A stretch of 64,000 bases of DNA from Dermanyssus gallinae. Lineage: Eukaryota; Arthropoda; Arachnida; Mesostigmata; Dermanyssidae. The translations under genes and the position numbers were made by a program. Positions 33,188 through 57,935 of the stretch are shown here, in pieces (position 1 is the stretch's first letter; each line of letters begins with the position of its first letter). The stretch lies in contig QVRM01002433.1 in NCBI GenBank assembly GCA_003439945.1, positions 88,501 through 152,500 on the forward strand, read 5' to 3'. Below the pieces are notes generated by a model. The model did no database searches, had not been told where the DNA came from, and saw only the letters and a list, made by a program, of their open reading frames with translations.

Positions 33188-35164
33188 ACGTTGTGTGAAT
33201 ATCTTGTTCAAACATGTCAGTAGTGTATATGCAACGCATTAAAAAAGATCAACGACGCACTTTAGTGGCGCACTTTAATGTATATCGTCATTTCACAATT
33301 GTCACAAGAATGTGCAACATTTCTCAACAAAGCCAGAGATTCCACAAAAAGGCCAAGGAGAGAGTAAGACCCATTGGACCCCAAAACAGAATAGCTTGTA
33401 AAGTCCTATAGAGACATATGTGTGCCGCCGTGCTTAAAACATTGTTAAATATTAAATGACTTATCTGTAGACATTCAGCTGTTTAACTTTTAGCTAGCAC
33501 TTATAGACGTTTATTTTCAATATAATACATTATGTATGTTACACGTATCGCAATGGATTTAGCTAGCATATAAATATATTTGTTGGCTCACACACGCAAT
33601 TTCAAGGATCTTTCAGGAAGTGGGCATTACTTTACTGGCCACTTCTAAACAAATTCATGCAAAAGTTAAGTTCCCCGTGATATTAGTCCGAGTCTGCAAT
33701 GTAAAGACTATTTTTGAACAACGGATTTAAAGTCTCAGTTAAAAATGGCAAGATCTATAATCCGTGGCTTATACGGTTGACAAACTCTCAAGATCCTCGG
33801 TGTTCCTTAGGTACCAAATAATCACAAAGTTTTGGTTTTATCGTTCGATTGTTGCGGGCTTCACTCCGTTTAGGGTTAAAGCCCCGCAAATATTTTATGC
33901 TATTAGTTCCAGTTTGGTTACCTCATGGAAAGTGATGAAAGAACTAAAAATACCTGTATGAGAAAAGGTTGTGTTGCGTCGGATACCGTCTGCGTTTATA
34001 TATTTATTAAAAAGCTCCCTGTTAGGGTATGTAATTATAAACATAATATGCATGACAAACATGATACAAACGGTTTATGAGCATTCTCGCTGGAGCTGAG
34101 AAAGTGACACGGATTCAGTACATTCGGTGAGGTGATACGGGAGACCGCCTCACCGACACCATTTGCAGTCCTCTCTGGAGTCATGAAGTTCAGCAGACCG
34201 GTATAATAGTTGATGAAATCCATGAACACTCTAAAACATGGCGAGATGACAACATCGACGAAGAGATTCCTTCCAGGCCTAGTTAGTTAAAAGTGGTGAT
34301 AAATAAAATTATCTAGGAATTAGAGAGATTTTTCAGAATACTCGAGTCGAAACGTTTCCAAGGCAGCTCTTTGCGGTAAATTAAAGTCGCCTATGAGTTC
34401 ATCGATAAATCATATTGCGCCCACGAGCATGTACACTAATATGTTGCGCGAATTCGACGGAAGGCCCAGTACTCGCTTCAGGAGAGCCGGCCTTATCCTA
34501 TCCAGCTGCTATGCATGCGAGGTGTTAAAATGTTTCCCGGTCAGTTGGATACCGTAGTCAATTACGGATGCTTTTTTAAGCTTGAATAATGGCCGTCCGA
34601 ACGGACGGCTGTGTTGGGCTTTTCAAACCAGCTGCCGCGATAAGCGTTTGTCTACAACGTCTGGCATAGGTAGAACTTCATCAAAAAGCCCCACACTTCA
34701 GAGCTACTTAGTCCAGATGTCGTGATAGGGGCTTTCGTTCTGTGTTTCTAGGCGAACACAAAGAACGCAGTGTTAAATCATTGGTCGAAAGGACAAGGTC
34801 AGCCGCGACTCCTGTTCTACAAACGGCAGCCACTTCGGCTCTGCAGTTAGTCTACTGTAGGCAAAATAACATTTACTATTAATGAATTATAATACACCTC
34901 AATAATATTTAAATACAAACACTTAAATACGTGCCCTTGGGTTGCATCAATAAGCTGAATAACAAAGGCGTTAGTGGTTGCGGAGACAGAAAAAAATGCG
35001 ACTTTTCGTTGTGACGTTGAGGATTGCGTCGACCGTCAACGTTACGAGGGACGACAATCGCCTCGCCCTTTTGAGAAATTCACACTTAACACAAAGGCTG
35101 TAGTTTCCTAAATTTTTGAGAAGGTACAACACTGCGCCTCATAGTTTTTTAACGTCTCTTTGAT

Positions 35165-36938
35165 AGGTGAAGATAAGCTTTGCCATTCTGAATCTTCACC
35201 CCTGCAAAACGCCCGATACCAGACTGGCAACATTATGTACCACCTTCTTTACAACATCTGTTCTATCGCTGTGGCGAGAGCTCTGAGTAACTGGCATTGA
35301 ACGATGATCAGCAAGGGGAACGCCGAATGGGACACTCTCCTGACTTGTTAGAGGATAAAAGCGGTACTGTTAACAGTATCGCTAATGATTCTAAAAATAT
35401 GTAGAATCAAGCGAGCTGTAGATTTGAAACGAAGGATCTCTATGGCCAACAGTAATACGTCTTTCTGAAACTCTATGTCTTGTAACCAAACCGGAACGGT
35501 GGGGCAAACAAAGCTTTTTTGGCAGTACAAGTGCAGGTCAAAAGGGCTCTACTATGCTGTCGCCGACCACTAATGTGGTTCTCGCTTATAAATAAATGCT
35601 TGCTGTACAATCACACTGAGTAGTATTCATTATATATTTTTCGCAGCTGTTGGTGTTAACTGGACCGCGGATCCTTTAACGAAGATCAGCTTTTCATTAA
35701 GATACTGGGCACGGTGGAGGGAGAGTGATGCATCCTATAATTTCGCTATCTAGGAGGCTCACATCCAAGCTCGTGAATGAATCGTAAGATGCGTGGAACC
35801 TCAATTGTTTCTAAGTCTGCTTGGGCAAATTACTGTACATTTCAATCCCTACTATATTATATGTACGGGTCTAAACGAGAGGGAGCCAAGGAACTCTATC
35901 AAGATACTTAAAGCGTCTGTTTCAAATAATGTTTCAAATAATTATATAGTACTACTTAACGATACGCTATCTAAGTGTTAAAGTGTTTTGCAGCGGTATG
36001 TGATCATAACAGTTTACTCTTCCTCACCCGAATAATGTTTGCAATTTGTATAGCGGCGCCAATTCGATTCGGAAATGCGTCAAAACAAACGACACAAGCA
36101 CTTGGTCTACACCTAGCGATAATAAAAAGTGCATTACTTTTGATCAAGGCAATGACTGAATATAATGTATTTATTGCGCAGACTTTTTCAATATGCCTAT
36201 TACAATTACTACAACTTCCACTACAACTACTACTACGGTAGCTCAGTCAGTACAGAGGCTGTATGCTTTCGAATGTAGCTGCAGGTTCTCATGAATAAAG
36301 CTATGTGTTTCATTCATGCATTCATTCATTCATGCTCATCTAGTAGGATTATGGGTCAATGTAAAGGAAGCTAAGAAAAAACGCGGTCGGGAAAGCAAGC
36401 CTTCAGGACAGACCTGCAATCGCGACCATGACGTGGACAGGAATAGATCCTCTAACTCCCCTCGTAGCTAACCCGGGAACACCTCTTTGGGAATGGGAAT
36501 TTGGGGCGGAGTCGTTCGAAACTCATCTTGTGGCGACCGGCGTCAAGGAGTCGGACCATCATAGCAGTGGATTTCTCATGGGATAATACTATGCAACAAA
36601 AACAAAATTAAAGTCAAAGTCTATTCGCTGATTTGCGTCTAGAAGTAGAAAATTCTGAAAGAATACGACGTCTCATCAACAGCGCGCTAGTCGAAGGTAA
36701 TAGGTCGTGTGCATTATTGGCTGAGATGTATGTTTTTCCTTCGTTCAAACATATGCTTCTTCTTCGTTGAGCTCGAATTTGCTCGATGCTTTGACATTTC
36801 AGTGCTTTACCAGACGGTGAGTTGATGAGCTGCAATCTTTCTAAATATAACATTTCCGAACTAATTGAACATGATGTAACAAAACAAATGGACTTTCTTA
36901 GCCAGCATATCAAAAACAAATACACGAAGCGCTGCTAC
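35165..36938. other. 3' flank of copy C, right arm of the inverted repeat
   Basis: This is the reverse-complement counterpart of 28445-30185. Small indels distinguish the arms. No gene is seen; open frames here are also open in the other arm only by descent. Confidence 0.5.
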
Positions 36939-49334
<12,396 letters not shown>

Positions 49335-50298
49335 TGCGTCTATTCTGTGCACAACCCGGAGCTTGCGCTGTTGCCTACGGTCGCCGTCAGGTAAGGCCAC
49401 TCCAATGGACGAATCTATTCGAAATGCTAAGGCCTAATGGTGGGCGATGCCAATTGTCGCGCAACTATGTTGAGCACATGCTTGCTCCGCTATCCTTCCC
49501 TTCCCTGCATCGGTAGGAATGTAATCAGTATGAGCTGGGTTACAATACAGCCTGTTGTAAAAACTAAGCATAAAGATGTTACCATTTTAAAGCTTGTACA
49601 CAACGTTTCCAATAATCCATTCCAACGTTTCCAGCACAGAGCGGGAACAGCTAAACGTGAACGTGGCTAGGCCCACCACCTGCGTCGAATATGTGTTACA
49701 TGTGTCGAGTTAAGGTTGTTCGTTTTGTGCCACAAGTGCAACATCTGCTTACGAGCGTACTTTGTGTGACAACCGACCGTCGGTTACATAGGCCTCTGTA
49801 CAGGCATCAAGGTGCCAACTCACTGTTGTTGTTGTTGTTGGTGTTGTTGGTGCTGTTGGTGCTGTTGGTGCTGTTGTTGCTGTTGTTGTTGTTATTATTG
49901 TTGTTGTCGGTTACATAGCCCTCTGTACAGGCATCAAGGTGCCAACTTACTGTTGTTGTTGGTGGTGTTGTTGTTGTTGTTGGTGCTGTTGGTGCTGTTG
50001 TTGTTGTTGTCGGTTACATAGCCCTCTGTACAGGCATCAAGGTGCCAACTTACTATTGTTGTTGTTGTTGCTGTTGCTGTTATTGCTGTTGCTGTTGTTG
50101 TTGTTGTTGCCAATCTCGTTGATTGCCTTCCGGATGCCTCCACAAGCTTACAAGGTACGCAACCGGCGCAATATATTTTCTGACTACTGTGCAAACAGCT
50201 GTCATTTCCTCTATTGACTGGTTTGGTCACATTCCATAGGCTCTTTTTGACTAGTTAGGCCAAATGACGTTGTTTTTGCCTTGATTTTTTCGGCTTGT
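49335..50298 (-). promoter_or_regulatory. Putative 5' flank of carboxypeptidase copy C
   Basis: Homologous to 11574-12570 and 17984-18875, with the conserved AGCTTTAAAATGG box (49584-49596 on the minus side). Similarity ends at about 50298, where a CATCATCATCATCATTATC tract begins. Promoter function is inferred only. Confidence 0.35.
49786..50111 (+). repeat. Three tandem units, each unique box plus (TTG)n
   Basis: A box of about 40 bp (beginning CGGTTACATAG and ending AAGGTGCCAACT) followed by a TTG/CTG tract occurs three times, at 49788, 49911 and 50012. Copies A and B have the box once. This is a local tandem amplification in copy C only. Confidence 0.9.
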
Positions 50299-52200
50299 TC
50301 TCATCATCATCATCATTATCATTATGATGACGCTATGGTTTATTGTACAGTGTTGTTTGTACCCCTTTTGTTTGTGTTTAGCGCTTGACATGGTTGTGAC
50401 TCAGACTCTGAGCAGGCGCTAACTAATGATGAAATCATACTTACCAGGTAACACCACAGGTATCTAGCCAACATGTTGTTCAATTAAATCAATTACGCAT
50501 TCAATACGAATACGTTGTAGGGTGTGACTGTGCGCACCATAGTAGGCCAAAAAGGGTGCTAGGCATCACACAGAATTCTAATGTTAAATATTCGAATAAT
50601 TTTCAGTTGTTTTTTACTAACGGGTTCTCTTCACGCCGCGTAGGATTTGGTCGCTTTACGTTGACTTTTGGTATTGGTCCATTCAGCGCATTTATGACGG
50701 ACACGCTTCGACCATCGCAGATCACGTAAAATTTAAATGCCTATGTTGGAATTGTTTTGTTTTATGATCACTTCTAGCAACAAGAAAATAGCCGATCGGC
50801 TAATCAATGACTCGGAAAATATAAAATGTTTGACACTTTTTCTACAGCAAAAATATTTTCAGATACTGTACAATAAACTATACACTTGGATGTCACATTT
50901 TCTAAAAAAAATATAGTAATGCGAAGAAAATGCCTAATATGCTTATCTCTGTCACGAGCTACTCACTCCGCACAACAAGTTTCGTCGTTGCTGTTTTGAT
51001 GCATCGAATTCCGGTAAGATAATCTGTCGCGCGCAACGGATCTATGAATGCTGCAGCGATACACTTTCCACTGCATGTTTGATGGATCGTGATGATCATT
51101 GGCGACATCGGGTTCACCTTTTAACAATGAACATTGAGATACTCCACCATTGAGACCACCTCAACCGATTAAGAGGTGTTCTTTTCAGACTGCTTTGATG
51201 TTAACGAGATGCACAACAAGTTCGCCGCGATGCTGTCACTTTTTGGTCGAAGCCTTCACTCCTAGCGTGGTCAACAAGAAGCTTCAGAATCTGTGCTCAT
51301 ATGTAGGCTTGAACGATTTTTCACACCCAGATCCTGCTTCGTTCACTGCACGTTGTCGGAAACTTGTGAAAGGAATAAAGCATTTCCGCATTCTGACAGG
51401 GACGAGCATAAACATCATGGATAGTCGGTCCATCGTCTGTTACGCTAACTCGCGGCTTATCGGCAGTGTGCCCTCGCCAACCGTGGAATCAGCCTATGTG
51501 GGACGTCGGACGAAGGCAGTCGGAGCTCACTAAAAGCTTCGCGCCTCACTTGGAACAACCGATTGTGCAGAAAAGTGGCAAGCCATTTATGAGTCTGTGA
51601 ACGGGCCTGGAGCGCCTTCATCTGGTCAACGGCAAGTCTATGATCGACCCCTCAACGGCACTCACCTGGCCAAACTGTAAACAATAAAAGTCTTTGTTGG
51701 CGTTTATGGCATACAAGGCGCAATCGTTTGTAATTTTTAACAGTTGCGTCCACGTGGAGTGTCGATGCAAACATCTGTGCTGCAAAGTGTCAAACAAATT
51801 TTGTTGCAAATACTTTTTTCACACCTTTTGTGTCTGGCAAAAGTCCTTTTAAAAATAGTGTAGGCAGTAGAACATTAAGATACAGGGCGAGGATAGTATA
51901 GTTCTCAATGCGGTCTGTGGGCCCTTTCTTATGTGTCGGCTTTACAGAGCTCTGTTTGGAGAAATCTGGGACTCTAGAGTTGTTGTATGACCACTCAAAA
52001 ATTTGCTTTAAAGATCCCGCAAAAAATGCAAATGTTTACGAATCCAGAAATGGGCCTGCATTTTGGTTTCAGGCGCAAGAGCTGCATGTAATATCATTGG
52101 AGGTTACAAGAGCAGGGTTAAACATTGATAAGACATGAGACGCAAGTAGCTCAATCTTCTCTTTATTTTAATGCCGAGTGTGACTAACAGCTTAATCGAG
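50299..52200. other. Unassigned DNA, no supportable gene
   Basis: A CAT/ATT tract (50303-50330) opens the region. The 127-codon frame at 51150-51533 (VVNKKLQNLCSYVGLNDFSH) has no family I recognise, no splice partner and ends abruptly. It might be a transposase fragment, but I cannot support that. The frame at 51908-52138 (GPAFWFQAQELHVISLEV) is also unrecognised. Confidence 0.4.
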
Positions 52201-52299
52201 GCATCATTACCTACCGCAAATCTTGCACAACACCTTGGCGCATTAATGTCAACAGATTTTACGTTTTTCTGCACATTTTAAAAACCTAGTCAAATCAGC

Positions 52300-53540
52300 A
52301 TCTCTACTGTGGATGTGCTATTCCGTTGTTTCAATATTAAGGATCCACATGTGTACATTCGTCTGTATAAATGAATAGTGTTATTGCTCACCCGACTGGA
52401 GTACGTGCTTGTGCAAGCAGATAGGCATCATTAGATCCATTGAGAGAATATTTCTAAAAATACTTTGTAAAAGATGTGATATCGAGCCGAAGTCTGTGCA
52501 TCTTCGGTCGCTGTCAATTTTATATTTAAAAAAAACGATGACGCATGGGTACCTTCACAGCATGTGAGCGCTGTTCTTATTGACTGCTTCTTCGAAGTGA
52601 CAATGAACAAACGAAAACGCCAAATCATGTTTCAACCAAAAATCATTGCAAGACTTGACCTAATCAACAATACGTTTGCCTGGCGTATAGTCAGAGAATC
52701 GCATACCAAGGCGGTTTTGCGGGCTTTATTGTACCGAATAAATAGTAAAAGCCTCCCGTTACCATTTGTTCATTTTTACTATAATTTTTATAATAATGAA
52801 CAAAATGTTTTTAAATGCTTATCCTGTGCCTACGCTCTCTGCCTTAATATATATATTTAAGTAGAATCCACAACTGATCTACGCGGCATATGAACTAAAT
52901 GTACGACATTGTCTTCTAACCATTTGTATGATCTGATTAACTGTTACGTTTTTATACCGAAGGTACGACCTACCTGAGAAGGAGAAATACGCTGCTCTCT
53001 CTATTTGTTTACTCGACTAACCGCTCTGTACAGTGGGCGGTACATCTGACCCAATTACTACGTATGATAACAGCCAATGAGGTGTTTAAACGATGTTTAT
53101 TATTCTTCGTGGTATTCCCAAGACAAATACACAAACCCTTTTCAGACTAGCTCACAGAATAATGCTAATAGATGTTGCCATATGGTAGGTATTTTTGCCC
53201 ACCATCTCTTTCAGAGCTTATAACGGCTACAACATACATTTATTTAAACAAAAATGAACATAGCAATAGTCCTGAATAATAACAATATCATAAAATATAC
53301 CTCTAACAGCAAGCTATCATTATGCTATGTAGTATTAAGATGGTCCTTATATATATATATATATATATATAATAACGTACATAGAACAGATCAAAAGGGT
53401 CTATATATTCAATTATGTCGCCGCCTGCACCACAAGCAAACGTGATGGCCAGCAAAGGAATAAAGCAAAGCGGACTCTTTCGCGACGCACCATGTACGCA
53501 TTAGCAGCACCGTATTCCATACGGTAACGTTGCGACATTA
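52300..53540 (+). repeat. Old repeat unit, relative of 59850-61200
   Basis: It matches 59850-61200 along its length in the same orientation: an ACGTGCTTGTGCAAGCA segment, a GCTTCTTCGAAGTGACAA segment, TTTGCCTGGCGTATAGTCAG, an AACCGCTCTGTACAGTGGG segment, and the TACGCATT-AGCAGCACCGTA junction. It contains remnants of a LINE C-terminal region and a short TA tract (53348-53371). Confidence 0.7.
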
Positions 53541-53850
53541 GTGAATGGGTTTATTCCAGTTTTGTGCTTGGCAACTTTCCTCTAACTTTTTCTCCGGCAA
53601 GGGCCACGACGGAGAATACTGTAGTTACCATTAAGGCGCGGACTCCAGCCGGGAGGACCAAGGCTGCACCTGCGTCTCCGTCAAGCCAGTAGAGAAAGAG
53701 AGCTAGTGCAGCAAATTCGAGTTTAACTCGAGAATAAGGAGCCGATTTTAATACTGAATGAAGTGCCAACTCCCGCCGCTTTCCGCTGTGGCTGCCGAGC
53801 GAGGAGGAAGAACCGAGAAAGATTGCCTGGCGACACAGAGAAATCCTGAT
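53490..53850. repeat. Relative of the start of block U
   Basis: CAGCACCGTATTCCATACGG and CTCCGGCAAGGGCCACGACG match 12590-12690 and 31950-32055. It is more diverged than the two block U copies are from each other. Confidence 0.75.
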
Positions 53851-54059
53851 ATACCAATACTCGATAGAAATCCTCTACCTCTTAACACATCTTCACGTGT
53901 ATGTGTTGCGCCACCAGCGGTCTAACAATGAGAAGGCTGAGGTGCGGCTCTATAATCCTAGGTAGCCTCGCTTGCCGGTAACGTCTAGAGCGTGGTCGTT
54001 CTTTTGGGCAGGACTGACTCGGTACCTGTGACCGCGACGAGCGGCAGTCAAACACCAAG

Positions 54060-54290
54060 TGATCGATGTATACTAATCTGTTGCGCGAATTCGACGGAAG
54101 GCCCAGTACTCGCTTTAAGAGAGCTATCCAGCTGCTATGCAGGCGAGGTGTTAAAATGTTTCCCCGTCAGTTGGATACCGTGGGCAATTACGGATGTTTC
54201 TTAGCTTGACTAATGGCTGTCCGAACGGACAGCTGTGTTGAGCTTTTCAAACCAGCTGTCGCGATAAGCGCTTTTCTACAATGCTCATTT
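54060..54290. repeat. Relative of the end of block U
   Basis: GAATTCGACGGAAGGCCCAG and TGGATACCGTGGGCAATTAC match 15252-15330 and 34448-34570. The middle of block U is missing between 53850 and 54060. Confidence 0.75.
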
Positions 54291-55500
54291 ACATGTTGTA
54301 AAACTGTTGTACCTTGAAACGAGAAATTACCCCTAGATAGCAAAAGCTTTCTACCAACTGCACTTGCTCGTCGTGAAATCGCAATTTATTTGAGTGGGTT
54401 TATTGCCCACCACGACAAAGGCCTACAGCTTGTGTTTTTACACGTTTGCTATGCTGCCACTCTGCGAGAAGTATTTATCAAGTGCGCGAAAGCGCAGCCT
54501 GTATGTTGGTTCGGATTCTGCTAAGTATTATTAGATCATCTGCGTAGAGTAGGATTATAATTGTTAAGTGCCGCTCTTTTACGATGCGTGGCAGATCTCT
54601 GAATAACGTTATAAATAACACTGCTCTCGTCGGAAGCGTGAAGAAGATAGAGTTTCATAAAGATACATTTTAAAGTGTATATTATACTCAATTTGAGCGA
54701 AATAAACATAATTGTAATTGTAATGCGCTGAGTAGAGTAAGCATTTGTGGTCCAACTCCAGTGTGTCCCTTGTGCTTCTTCGAGACAATATCAGAGAGTA
54801 AGAAATTGAAGGCAGATGTCAAATCCAGAAAAAACCGCAATCAAAGAATGTTTATTTCCGGTTTAATGCGATTGTAATCTGCTCAAGATACTTTGTATGC
54901 TCAGATAGTGGAACGCTCAACTCTAAAGCCATCTCGCTTATCGGGAAAAAACGTCACTGCTGACAGAAAATCCGTGAGACGCTTTGTCAGTTTGCTTAAA
55001 AGTAGTTTCTGGACACGACTTCTTTTAATATTGGCCGCCACGCGGAAGGGTCTAAAGGGTCTCCTTTTTCTTTTGAGATAATCTTAAGCAGGCACTCGTA
55101 CCACTTGGCTGGCATTGACTTCGTCTAGGCTAAACGGTTCTCGGAACATTTCGGGAGGGAGCTAAAGGAAATCTTTCGGAAGCTTTGAGTTCGTATGAAG
55201 TAAGAGTCTCGACAGGTACCCTATATGCGTGGGTGAAAGCTGCTTGAAGGAGGAGTTTTTCAGATGGAATTGGACAGCTCGGAAAGTTGCAAGCCTGCTG
55301 TATGATAAGGTGAGGTTCTCGTTCGTTTAGTAAAATGAGACGTCCCTGTTAGTCGTCAAGCTGCTTTTTGGGGTTTTGAAGCTTTCGATAATGCTTTTGT
55401 GTGGTTGAGTAAATAATGACCGGCGCAGCTGGGTCATAGTACAATTGCTGGATGGCTCTAAGAGGAACTTGCCTCAGGACGAAGCAATTTCTATCGTACT
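54270..55500 (-). pseudogene. LINE reverse transcriptase relic, same family as 15740-17905
   Basis: The minus strand has WYECLLKIISKEKGDPLDPS (55110-55050), PDKRDGFRVERSTI, RFFLDLTSAFNFLLSDIVSK (motif A, about 54840-54780), then LPTRAVLFITLFRDLPRIVK and IILLYADDLIILSRIRTN (motif C, 54560-54510). The same blocks in the same order occur in the plus-strand element at 15740-17905 (KVIPK-KGDP, VDLKADFD, LYADDIVMYSRD). It has several stops and frame changes. No open frame of useful length survives. Confidence 0.75.
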
Positions 55501-55517
55501 AGCGCGAGAATGCCGCA

Positions 55518-55965
55518 TTGGCACGCAGTGGTGATTTAGAAGCTGAGCTACGAGGACGCTTGGAGGAAGCCGTGCTAAAATCTATCATGGTTAATCCGAG
55601 CAAGCAGCGAAATAACCATGTTGTTAACAAGGTGCTTCTCCACGTCGGTGCGTCCTTTTATAGTACTAATCCATTTGATAGTGACATCCTAAGAGCCATG
55701 GGTATATGTTTCTTAATGCCCGTCAGCAAGACACGAAAAGCCGGCCTTAAATTTGTCGAACAGTCTGGTGGGGCTGAAATTGCGATAACGTTGATTGCCA
55801 TGTATAGCAGTGCAAACTCGAAAAGCGGTGACGGCACTTCCGCATTTTTGTAAAGAATATTAGCATCACTATCAACTTGCTTGGCGCTGGACGGACGATA
55901 CTGTTGGCTGGGGATCTCAATTGTCGACCGGACCGGATTGTTGTGTGTACCGATACGAGCACACC
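55518..55965 (+). pseudogene. LINE apurinic-type endonuclease relic
   Basis: The plus strand reads AMGICFLMPVSKTRKAGLKF and ITLIAMYSSANSKSGDG, then after a frame change TILLAGDLNCRPDRIVV. The last holds the catalytic DLN-like core. The order matches the endonuclease at 31040-30560 (GGVSVLLS, IIVALYSSNSR, ILAADLNCRLD). It points away from the polymerase relic at 54270-55500, so the two are not one intact element. Confidence 0.7.
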
Positions 55966-57935
55966 CACGTATCATGCCGATGTATTATTATTTTTTTATT
56001 TTAATATTATTAATATTTATTTAATATGTCTTAGAGCAATACAGTTGTGAGGTGTGAATGTGTATTCTCATTATTTTATAGTTTCCTTCTTGCTGTCGTC
56101 AGCCCATCGCACCTAATATAGACGCGGCGTTTCCTCTGCAAACTGCCAATGAAAGCAGCTGCTTCAGAAAGTCGCCTTCGCGTGCATCTCCGGTGTTTGC
56201 TTGTATTCGATCACTTAAGTCTTTAATTATTATTATTATTATTACTAATATTATTATTCATTGACTCACACATTAGCTGCACGTTCATGTTAGCGGTGGC
56301 ATCACCGTATTCTACATAGGTTTTAAACATATTTCACGCATCTTGACTTCAGAAATGTCCGCGGAGCATGACCTTGGTGCCGTTCGGGCGCACTCTAGGT
56401 TGGAACGAAACGGTGGCCGACTTTCTTAAACGCTTGGCAGTCGATCCCCGAGCCTCAGTCTATTAGAGCCGCCTAGGCAGATCAGATTTCCGAGGAGAGC
56501 TGGTCCTCTACCGAGCGAATTTCTAGGTGGCGGATAGGGAGACGCCCATCGGACTGTGGCGAGTACATGGTACATAACTCAGCACTCTCCGAACAAACTA
56601 GCAAAATTCCGGGGACAATTGCAAGCTGCAAGCGAGCCAATTTACTCGGCGAGTGATTTGCGAAATGAAGTGCGCCGAGCGCAGGGGATGACGAACAGCT
56701 CAGAGGGAGCGTCCTGATTGCAGATTTGATATCAAGTGTGATAATCTATTTATTCTGTTTAAACATGCCCGGAGTGTATATGTAACGCTTTAGGACAATA
56801 TGACCTACTTCGGTAGAGCACTTGGATGATGTGCTTGGTCATTTCACGGTGTCACAAGAATCTGTTAAAAAATGCATAATTTCAGGATCAATGCCGGAAA
56901 AGTTCCACAAAAGGGCGAAACAGAGGAAGCTTGGAACAAATTGCTTGTTAAGTCATTTATAAGCAAAGGGCGGCCGCATTTATTCTCAGATGTTCTGTAA
57001 CACGTTCCTAAGATGCAGTTCCGGAAGGGGGGTCACGTGCACATCGAAGAGACTCCGACCGCATTCGGTTAGAAAGGGTTTAGATGTTGGACGCATCAAA
57101 GGTATTATCAGATTGGGTATACCGGGCATCACTGGATTACAAAAGCGCTGAAGGTTTTTAGTGGGTATTGCATATGGGTCCTAAATAGCCAATGTCGAGC
57201 CCCACACTACCCTTTAACAGGATCGCCTATGTACTTGGTCGCCTTTCTAGGCAAAAAAAAGCAGATTAGGCTAAGATTCGAAAATATTTGAGCTCCGCCA
57301 ATAACTCGTCAACGATCGCGCTCGACACAATGGTCGACTTTGGTTTTCTAATGACAAGCCTTTTGGCGAAACTGGCCAATCGCTTTAGTGTTGCTGCCCG
57401 GAGACTAGATGGGCGGGATGTTTTTTCGGCTAAAGGCTTTCCCTAGGCACAAAGCGACGAATGTTGCCTTTGTCTTTGTGACACTCACTGTGGTGGCTGC
57501 GGCAGCAAGGCCGCCCTGTCTGTGACCACGCGAGTTTAGGCTAGAAGAGTACACAGGTTTATTTTGAGGAACAATTGTTCTCTCCTTATCTTTTGATCGA
57601 ATAGATGATGATACGTTAAGGAAAGTTTTGAACATTCCCTTACGATGCGTCCATAGTGTAAAGTTTTTGTCGCAGCAATCTGAGCCGTTAGGCTATTCGT
57701 GTGCGATTTTATCAGGCGCTCCGTGTGCCCCTAGTGATTATGTACGCCTATACCTTCGTTGCGTGGCCGTAAGAAAAGTAAGATGTCTGACCAGCAGTAG
57801 CAGTAGAGTCTGATAGCAGCTGTCAGATTGCGCGTTTAGACGAGAGATTCGGCTCCTCTTCGGGCGGTGCGGCCTGGCACGGAGCTCGAATGAACTTTGA
57901 TAGAACTCGAGCAGGGGCTATAGAAACAGTTTCTT
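55966..57935. other. Unassigned DNA, no supportable gene
   Basis: It holds a short ATT tract (56226-56262) and a weak relative of block U at about 56800-57060 (TCATTTCAC, TGTCACAAGAAT and TTCCACAAAAGGGCGAA match 14090-14165). The frame at 57635-57405 (minus) has no recognisable features. Confidence 0.5.

Larger units (their letters stand above)
31482..35157. repeat. Second copy of block U, centre of the B/C inverted repeat
   Basis: This is a direct copy of 12483-15918 with small differences, a loss of about 245 bases at 32614, and an expanded (TA)n tract. It ends within the same LINE (near TTTTTTAACGTC), where the right inverted arm starts. It holds the second copies of the unknown 67-codon frame (32293-32496) and the SINE-like head (32912-32985). 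Confidence 0.8.

Noticed and set aside
32993..33239. Ile-Tyr repeat open frames
   Set aside because: These are (TA)n microsatellite translations; likewise near 40579, 46753, 47136, 59084 and 60915.
50438..50475. ATACTTACC-like sequence resembling the 5' end of U1 snRNA
   Set aside because: Only the first nine bases fit; the following sequence does not form U1 stem-loops and there is no Sm site, so it is chance.
51150..51533. 127-codon frame as a host gene or transposase
   Set aside because: No recognised motif, no homologue in the window and no splice support; it is kept as unassigned.
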